10,779 nt of DNA. It comes from Desulfobulbus sp. (lineage in GTDB: Bacteria > Desulfobacterota > Desulfobulbia > Desulfobulbales > Desulfobulbaceae). How positions within the stretch are numbered: position 1 is the first letter of the stretch; every line of letters starts with the position of its first letter. A program made the position numbers and the translations under genes. The notes under the pieces were generated by a model, which saw nothing but the letters and a program-made list of their open reading frames with translations, ran no database searches and was not told where the DNA came from. Location: assembly GCA_028684915.1 (NCBI GenBank), contig JAQUEZ010000206.1:1-10779 (forward strand). The letters are read 5' to 3'. Below, piece by piece: positions 7,821-10,779 of this stretch.

Positions 7821-8432
7821 TTAAAAAAATTCAGAAAACCTTTTACAGAACGCATCTCCGAGACGGATGACTTCTACTCGGGTTTTACTCCAGGCACCGC
7901 TATTGTCAATGCAATAATCAGCCTGTTTTGCCTTTGTTCCCAAATCCATCTGCGAGGCTATCGACTGGGCCGCTTTTCTTCGGGAAACTCCGTCGCGAAG
8001 CATGATTCGGCAACACTGACGCCCGCGCCTGGCATAGACGACCAAAACCGCACCGACCTTTTTTTGCCACCCGGCCTCGTATAGAAGTGGAATTTCCACA
8101 AAAACAAGGGGACTCATGGTCTTGGCCACCTCTTGCTGCATGGCCTCTTGCGCCAAAGGATGAAGCAAATCATCAACTCGGCGACGAAAAGAATCTTCGG
8201 AAAAGAGTCGATCACGCAGTGCAGCCCGATCAATCCTTTGGTCGGGCAACAAAAAAGACCGGCCAAAATTTTCAGTGAGCGCGTTCCACCCCGGTTCTCC
8301 GACATCAAGTAAACGTCGACAGCACTGATCGACATCAATAAGGGGTACCAAACAGTAGCTCGCCAGCAACCGGCTGACACAACTCTTGCCTGATCCGATA
8401 CCACCGGTAATGCCAACAATAAAGGGATCCAT
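7821..8432 (-). CDS. coaE: Dephospho-CoA kinase CoaE
   Basis: A 203-aa P-loop kinase that phosphorylates the 3'-hydroxyl of dephospho-CoA, the last step of coenzyme A synthesis. The N-terminus MDPFIVGITGGIGSGKS holds the P-loop (GGIGSGKS, 10-17). DVDQCCR (33-39) corresponds to the usual IDADxxxR with the catalytic Asp. HPLAQEAM and VEIPLLYEAG are the CoA-binding signature. RDGVSRRKAAQSIASQM and DYCIDNSG match the lid and C-terminal motifs. The ATG at 8432 is chosen over an open extension of 15 codons because it shares one base with the rluD stop (TGATG), which implies translational coupling, and gives the normal N-terminus. It is somewhat divergent: GKSC for GKST, two CC pairs, and VVYARRG where VVDVxxx is usual. 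The P-loop and DxD residues are intact, so it is probably functional. Confidence 0.92.
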   Translation of the reverse strand: MDPFIVGITGGIGSGKSCVSRLLASYCLVPLIDVDQCCRRLLDVGEPGWNALTENFGRSFLLPDQRIDRAALRDRLFSEDSFRRRVDDLLHPLAQEAMQQEVAKTMSPLVFVEIPLLYEAGWQKKVGAVLVVYARRGRQCCRIMLRDGVSRRKAAQSIASQMDLGTKAKQADYCIDNSGAWSKTRVEVIRLGDAFCKRFSEFF

Positions 8433-9409
8433 CAGCTTCCACGCAATGCGTCGATCAATTGTTGCATATCCGCCCACAATGGTGCGGCAAAGCTCATTTC
8501 CCGACCATCCACAGGATGAACAAAGCTCAAGGTGCTGGCATGGAGCATCTGCCTCTGTGGTTGAAACAGGGCATCACGGGCAACAGCGCCTCCATAGAGC
8601 CCATCCCCAACTACCGGAGATTTGACCGAGGCCATATGCACCCGAATCTGATGCGTTCTCCCGGTTTCGATCCCAATCTCAGCCAAGCACCAACCATTGG
8701 CAAAATACTCAATAATCTTCCAATTGGTCGCTGCATATTTCCCGCTAGATGACCGGATAGCCATCTTCTTTCGCTCAACTGGATGACGGCCAATGGGCTG
8801 GACTATTCTCCCCAGGGGTTCACGGGGAGAATGCAACAAAAGGGCATGATAGGTCTTGTGTATTCTACGATCTTTAAAATCGGCCATCAAGGCACGAAGG
8901 GCTGGCTCATTTTTCGCCACCAACATGACCCCGGAAGTATCCTTATCAAGACGATGCGCAATCCCGGGACGTCCACCGTCCATGTCAGGTAAATCCTTGC
9001 AGTGGTAAAGGAGTCCATGGACGAGGGTTCCCTCGGCATGGCCGCAGGCGGGGTGAACAACCAACCCAGGAGGTTTGCTTAAAACAAGTAAATGCTCATC
9101 TTCAAACAGCACCGGAAATTCAATTTTTTCCGGCAACAAAGCTTCTGTCCTGGTAACGGGAAAGCACACGCTCACCGTCTCCTCGGCCCGAAGTCGATAT
9201 CCAGCCTTTACGGCTTGTTCATTGACCCGCACATTGGCGGAGGCAATGAGTTTGTTGAGTGATGAGCGGGAGTGTTCCGAGAAGTGGCGAGTAAGAAAAT
9301 GGTCAAGTCTGAGCCCTGCATCACCGGCTGCAACCGGAAGCGTCTCCTGAGAGCCGATTTCCGACTGTAGCCTGTTTGCAGAACATTGCTCTACCGACGA
9401 TGCGGTCAT
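8432..9409 (-). CDS. rluD: Ribosomal large-subunit pseudouridine synthase, RluD family
   Basis: A 325-aa enzyme that isomerises specific uridines in 23S rRNA to pseudouridine (the RluD targets lie in helix 69). After a variable N-terminus of about 28 residues comes an S4 RNA-binding domain (about 33-80: LRLDHFLTRHFSEHSRSSLNKLI). The catalytic domain shows LSKPPGLVVHPACGH (110-124), the signature HRLDKDTSGVMLVAKN with catalytic Asp155, KTYHALL, and ETGRTHQIRVHM. The length fits RluC/RluD enzymes. RluD is preferred over RluC from the S4 domain and overall pattern, but exact target bases cannot be read from sequence. The ATG at 9409 lies 12 bp after the carD stop and has only a weak AGG upstream, so it is probably coupled to carD. 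Its stop overlaps the coaE start. Confidence 0.9.
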   Translation of the reverse strand: MTASSVEQCSANRLQSEIGSQETLPVAAGDAGLRLDHFLTRHFSEHSRSSLNKLIASANVRVNEQAVKAGYRLRAEETVSVCFPVTRTEALLPEKIEFPVLFEDEHLLVLSKPPGLVVHPACGHAEGTLVHGLLYHCKDLPDMDGGRPGIAHRLDKDTSGVMLVAKNEPALRALMADFKDRRIHKTYHALLLHSPREPLGRIVQPIGRHPVERKKMAIRSSSGKYAATNWKIIEYFANGWCLAEIGIETGRTHQIRVHMASVKSPVVGDGLYGGAVARDALFQPQRQMLHASTLSFVHPVDGREMSFAAPLWADMQQLIDALRGS

Positions 9410-9421
9410 AAAAACAGCAAC

Positions 9422-9904
9422 CTAACAGGAGAATAATTGTTCGATCTGTTGTTCTATCTTGTCTTCTCCCAGCTTCTGGGCAAGCGACAGCTCTTTAACT
9501 AGCAAGCTTTTCGCCGTATCCAACATCTTCCGCTCACCGTAGGAAAGATCTTTATCCTCTTTAAGTAGAAAGAGGTCCCGCAGTACAACTGCAACTTCAA
9601 ATACGGAACCAGTTTTAATTTTTTCCATATACTCACGGTAACGCCGATTCCAGGTTTGAGAGGTAACGATGACGTCACGTTCTTTGAGAATCTCAAGAAC
9701 TTTCATGACTTCATCGCCTGAAATAATGGCCCGTAAGCCCACATTGGCGCTATTGGCAGTTGGGATCATAATAGTCATGTCATTATCAAGAATACGCATG
9801 ACATAAAAACTTTGATCGATTCCACCAATGGTTTGCGTTTCAATAGCCTCAATCAGCCCAACGCCATGGGCCGGATAGACAGCCATATCACCTTCTGAAA
9901 ACAC
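9422..9904 (-). CDS. carD: CarD/CdnL-family RNA polymerase-binding regulator
   Basis: A 160-aa global regulator that binds the RNA polymerase beta subunit and stabilises open complexes, notably at rRNA promoters in actinobacteria and myxobacteria (CdnL). The N-terminal Tudor-like RNAP-interaction domain is clear: FSEGDMAVYPAHGVGLIEAIE, then SFYVMRIL and TIMIPTANSANVGLR. The C-terminal helical DNA-binding domain follows (WNRRYREYMEKIKTG, VLRDLFLL, LSYGERKMLDTAKSLLV), matching stand-alone CdnL length. The frame is open to a TTG at 9940, but the GTG at 9904 is chosen: it has GGAGGG at good spacing (GGAGGGACAT-GTG) and gives the standard N-terminus. The 5' region carries a predicted promoter (9977-10005) and a perfect 9-bp inverted repeat (9933-9960). 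First gene of carD-rluD-coaE. Confidence 0.94.
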   Translation of the reverse strand: MFSEGDMAVYPAHGVGLIEAIETQTIGGIDQSFYVMRILDNDMTIMIPTANSANVGLRAIISGDEVMKVLEILKERDVIVTSQTWNRRYREYMEKIKTGSVFEVAVVLRDLFLLKEDKDLSYGERKMLDTAKSLLVKELSLAQKLGEDKIEQQIEQLFSC

Positions 9905-9932
9905 ATGTCCCTCCAAAACTAAGAAGAAAGGC

Positions 9933-9960
9933 GCAGTCAACGATCACCCCTGTTGACTGC
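9933..9960. promoter_or_regulatory. Perfect 9-bp inverted repeat in the carD leader
   Basis: Arms GCAGTCAAC (9933-9941) and GTTGACTGC (9952-9960) with a 10-nt spacer. It lies between the predicted carD transcription start (about 9970) and the ribosome site (about 9909-9914). As RNA it is a 9-bp hairpin with loop AGGGGUGAUC; as DNA it is a symmetrical operator-like site. No U-tract follows directly, so a simple terminator is unlikely. Which form acts, if either, is unknown. Confidence 0.6.
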
Positions 9961-9976
9961 AAAGATCTAAAGCACT

Positions 9977-10005
9977 ATGGTAACATATTTTTTCAACATT
10001 CGCAA
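9977..10005 (-). promoter_or_regulatory. Predicted sigma70 promoter of carD
   Basis: On the minus strand, TTGCGA (10005-10000), a 17-nt spacer and TACCAT (9982-9977): four of six matches in each box with ideal spacing. A start near 9970 would give a leader of about 65 nt containing the 9-bp inverted repeat. It is moderate evidence only. Confidence 0.4.
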
Positions 10006-10021
10006 AGGCTGGTTACGCCAC

Positions 10022-10050
10022 GGCGTTGCGAATACAGGGAAAGCAACGCC
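10022..10050. repeat. 8-bp inverted repeat upstream of the carD promoter
   Basis: Arms GGCGTTGC (10022-10029) and GCAACGCC (10043-10050) are perfect, with a 13-nt spacer. The GC-rich arms stand out in AT-rich surroundings. It lies about 17 bp upstream of the predicted -35, where an activator site or an upstream transcript hairpin could be. No T-run follows on either strand. Confidence 0.5.
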
Positions 10051-10115
10051 ACTGTTGTATATATACCCGGGCGATTACTCTAGAAAAACGATACAGCCAA
10101 TAATGTTGGCCTCGT

Positions 10116-10144
10116 AAAAAAGATGGATTCGTAAAAAGTCCATC
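10116..10144 (-). terminator. Hairpin plus T-run between pth and carD, repeat-associated
   Basis: On the minus strand, GATGGA - 11 nt - TCCATC followed at once by TTTTTT. This has the form of a weak intrinsic terminator about 245 bp after the pth stop. Both the loop and the T-run contain the recurring word TTTTTACGA, so it may primarily be a dispersed repeat element. A second small stem (GCCAA - 5 nt - TTGGC, 10096-10110) follows. Confidence 0.4.
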
Positions 10145-10387
10145 ACACTTTAAGAGATGGCTAAGTAAAAACACAAAACAAAGTATTTACGTATCGCAAA
10201 TACAGCATGTCATGAAGCTCAGCACGTTGTTCGCGAAAATTTCACGAAAACAACAATTATATCATTACGCACCGAAACAATGTATCTGAGGATTAAAGCT
10301 TCGCGAGATCCTGCCTTGGCCCGGAATAATTTGTCGCAGTTTGCGCTTTGACGGAATTCCGATCGAGTTCAACGAGCACTCAACGCC

Positions 10388-10779
10388 TCAGCAACGACCA
10401 TTGATCCGATTCATGCATCGGTCTATTCCATTACAAATAAAGAGCTCTACGGCCTCTTCAACGATATTCTGACGCTTTTCAAACAAGTCAATTTCATCGG
10501 CCCCCATCCGCGAGAGCACGAATTGGTCGACTGGTTGTCCTTGTCCCTGATCATTGAGCACAGGCCTGCCGACACCTATTTTCATCCGGGCAAAATCGGA
10601 TGTTCCAAGATGTTGAGCAATAGAACGGATACCGTTGTGTCCGCCCGCGCCACCTTTACCCACGACTTTTATGCGCCCTGCACCAAGATCAATATCATCG
10701 TGGAGGACTAAAACCCGAGTCAAAGAAATTTTAAAATAATCAATAAATGCGCGGACACTTTGCCCAGATCGATTCATGT
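10388..10779 (-). CDS. pth: Peptidyl-tRNA hydrolase, 5' end outside the window
   Basis: This cytoplasmic esterase cleaves peptidyl-tRNA released from stalled ribosomes and recycles the tRNA. The visible 129 residues begin at the conserved MNRSGQSV motif (its Asn corresponds to E. coli Asn68). They include VLHDDIDL with the catalytic Asp (E. coli Asp93 position), GGAGGHNGIRSI with the Asn of the substrate pocket, and IGVGRP. The C-terminus AVELF...MNRING is typical and complete, ending with TGA at 10390-10388. The codon before the first visible Met ends in AC, compatible with the usual F/Y-M-N. About 60 N-terminal residues, including catalytic His20, are beyond the window edge. No promoter is visible; it probably belongs to an upstream unit. 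Confidence 0.94.
   Translation of the reverse strand, partial: MNRSGQSVRAFIDYFKISLTRVLVLHDDIDLGAGRIKVVGKGGAGGHNGIRSIAQHLGTSDFARMKIGVGRPVLNDQGQGQPVDQFVLSRMGADEIDLFEKRQNIVEEAVELFICNGIDRCMNRINGRC

Larger units (their letters stand above)
9905..10387. other. Intergenic gap, pth to carD (483 bp)
   Basis: No convincing gene or tRNA was found. From the pth side it contains an imperfect inverted repeat (10226-10254), a repeat/terminator-like block (10096-10144), the palindrome GTATATATAC next to CCCGGG (10057-10071), an 8-bp inverted repeat (10022-10050), the predicted carD promoter and the carD leader dyad. A small RNA could be hidden here but nothing proves one. Confidence 0.55.

Noticed and set aside
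10226..10254. Imperfect inverted repeat (GTTGTTCG / CGAAAACAAC) between pth and carD
   Set aside because: Needs a 2-base bulge, lacks a T-run on either strand and is far from any start codon; too weak to call a terminator or operator.
10268..10387. In-frame open stretch of about 40 codons directly after the pth TGA
   Set aside because: Could suggest read-through, but Pth already has its normal C-terminus and a run of 40 codons without a stop is not rare by chance. The peptide has no recognisable features.

Overview
The window looks like a chromosomal housekeeping segment from a Gram-negative bacterium of the Desulfobacterota (old Deltaproteobacteria), possibly near the Desulfobulbales. That placement is an inference from gene content and order, not from a search. 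The minus-strand order pth, carD, rluD, coaE, rho, rpmE, prfA, prmC, murA is, from memory, similar to what is seen in Geobacter and related sulfate or metal reducers. No tRNA, rRNA, CRISPR array, insertion sequence or phage gene is visible.

Layout. On the plus strand, the tail of an NtrC/PilR-type response regulator (1-126) is followed by a membrane-bound PilS-like histidine kinase (162-1856). All other genes are on the minus strand, and their 3' end meets the kinase tail-to-tail with an 11-bp overlap. In transcription order (right to left) they are: pth (10388-10779, 5' end outside the window); a 483-bp gap; carD (9422-9904), rluD (8432-9409) and coaE (7821-8432), tightly coupled; a 395-bp gap; rho (6178-7425); a 521-bp gap; rpmE (5438-5656); a 313-bp gap; then prfA (4054-5124), prmC (3178-4038) and murA (1846-3129).

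The genes cover most stages of information flow. CarD acts at transcription initiation and Rho at transcription termination. RF1 (prfA) ends translation and PrmC methylates its GGQ glutamine. L31 (rpmE) and RluD serve the large ribosomal subunit, and Pth recycles peptidyl-tRNA. CoaE (coenzyme A) and MurA (first committed step of peptidoglycan synthesis) are metabolic passengers. Likely sigma70 promoters can be proposed in front of carD, rho, rpmE and prfA, so the cluster is probably several transcription units.

I found no new protein system here. The less ordinary material is in the four long intergenic gaps: a perfect 9-bp inverted repeat in the carD leader, another 8-bp inverted repeat upstream of it, a leader of about 350 nt in front of rho with a dyad over its predicted -10, a near-identical direct repeat pair between rpmE and rho, and a recurring CTCGTAAAAA word that appears only in intergenic DNA and always in the same orientation.
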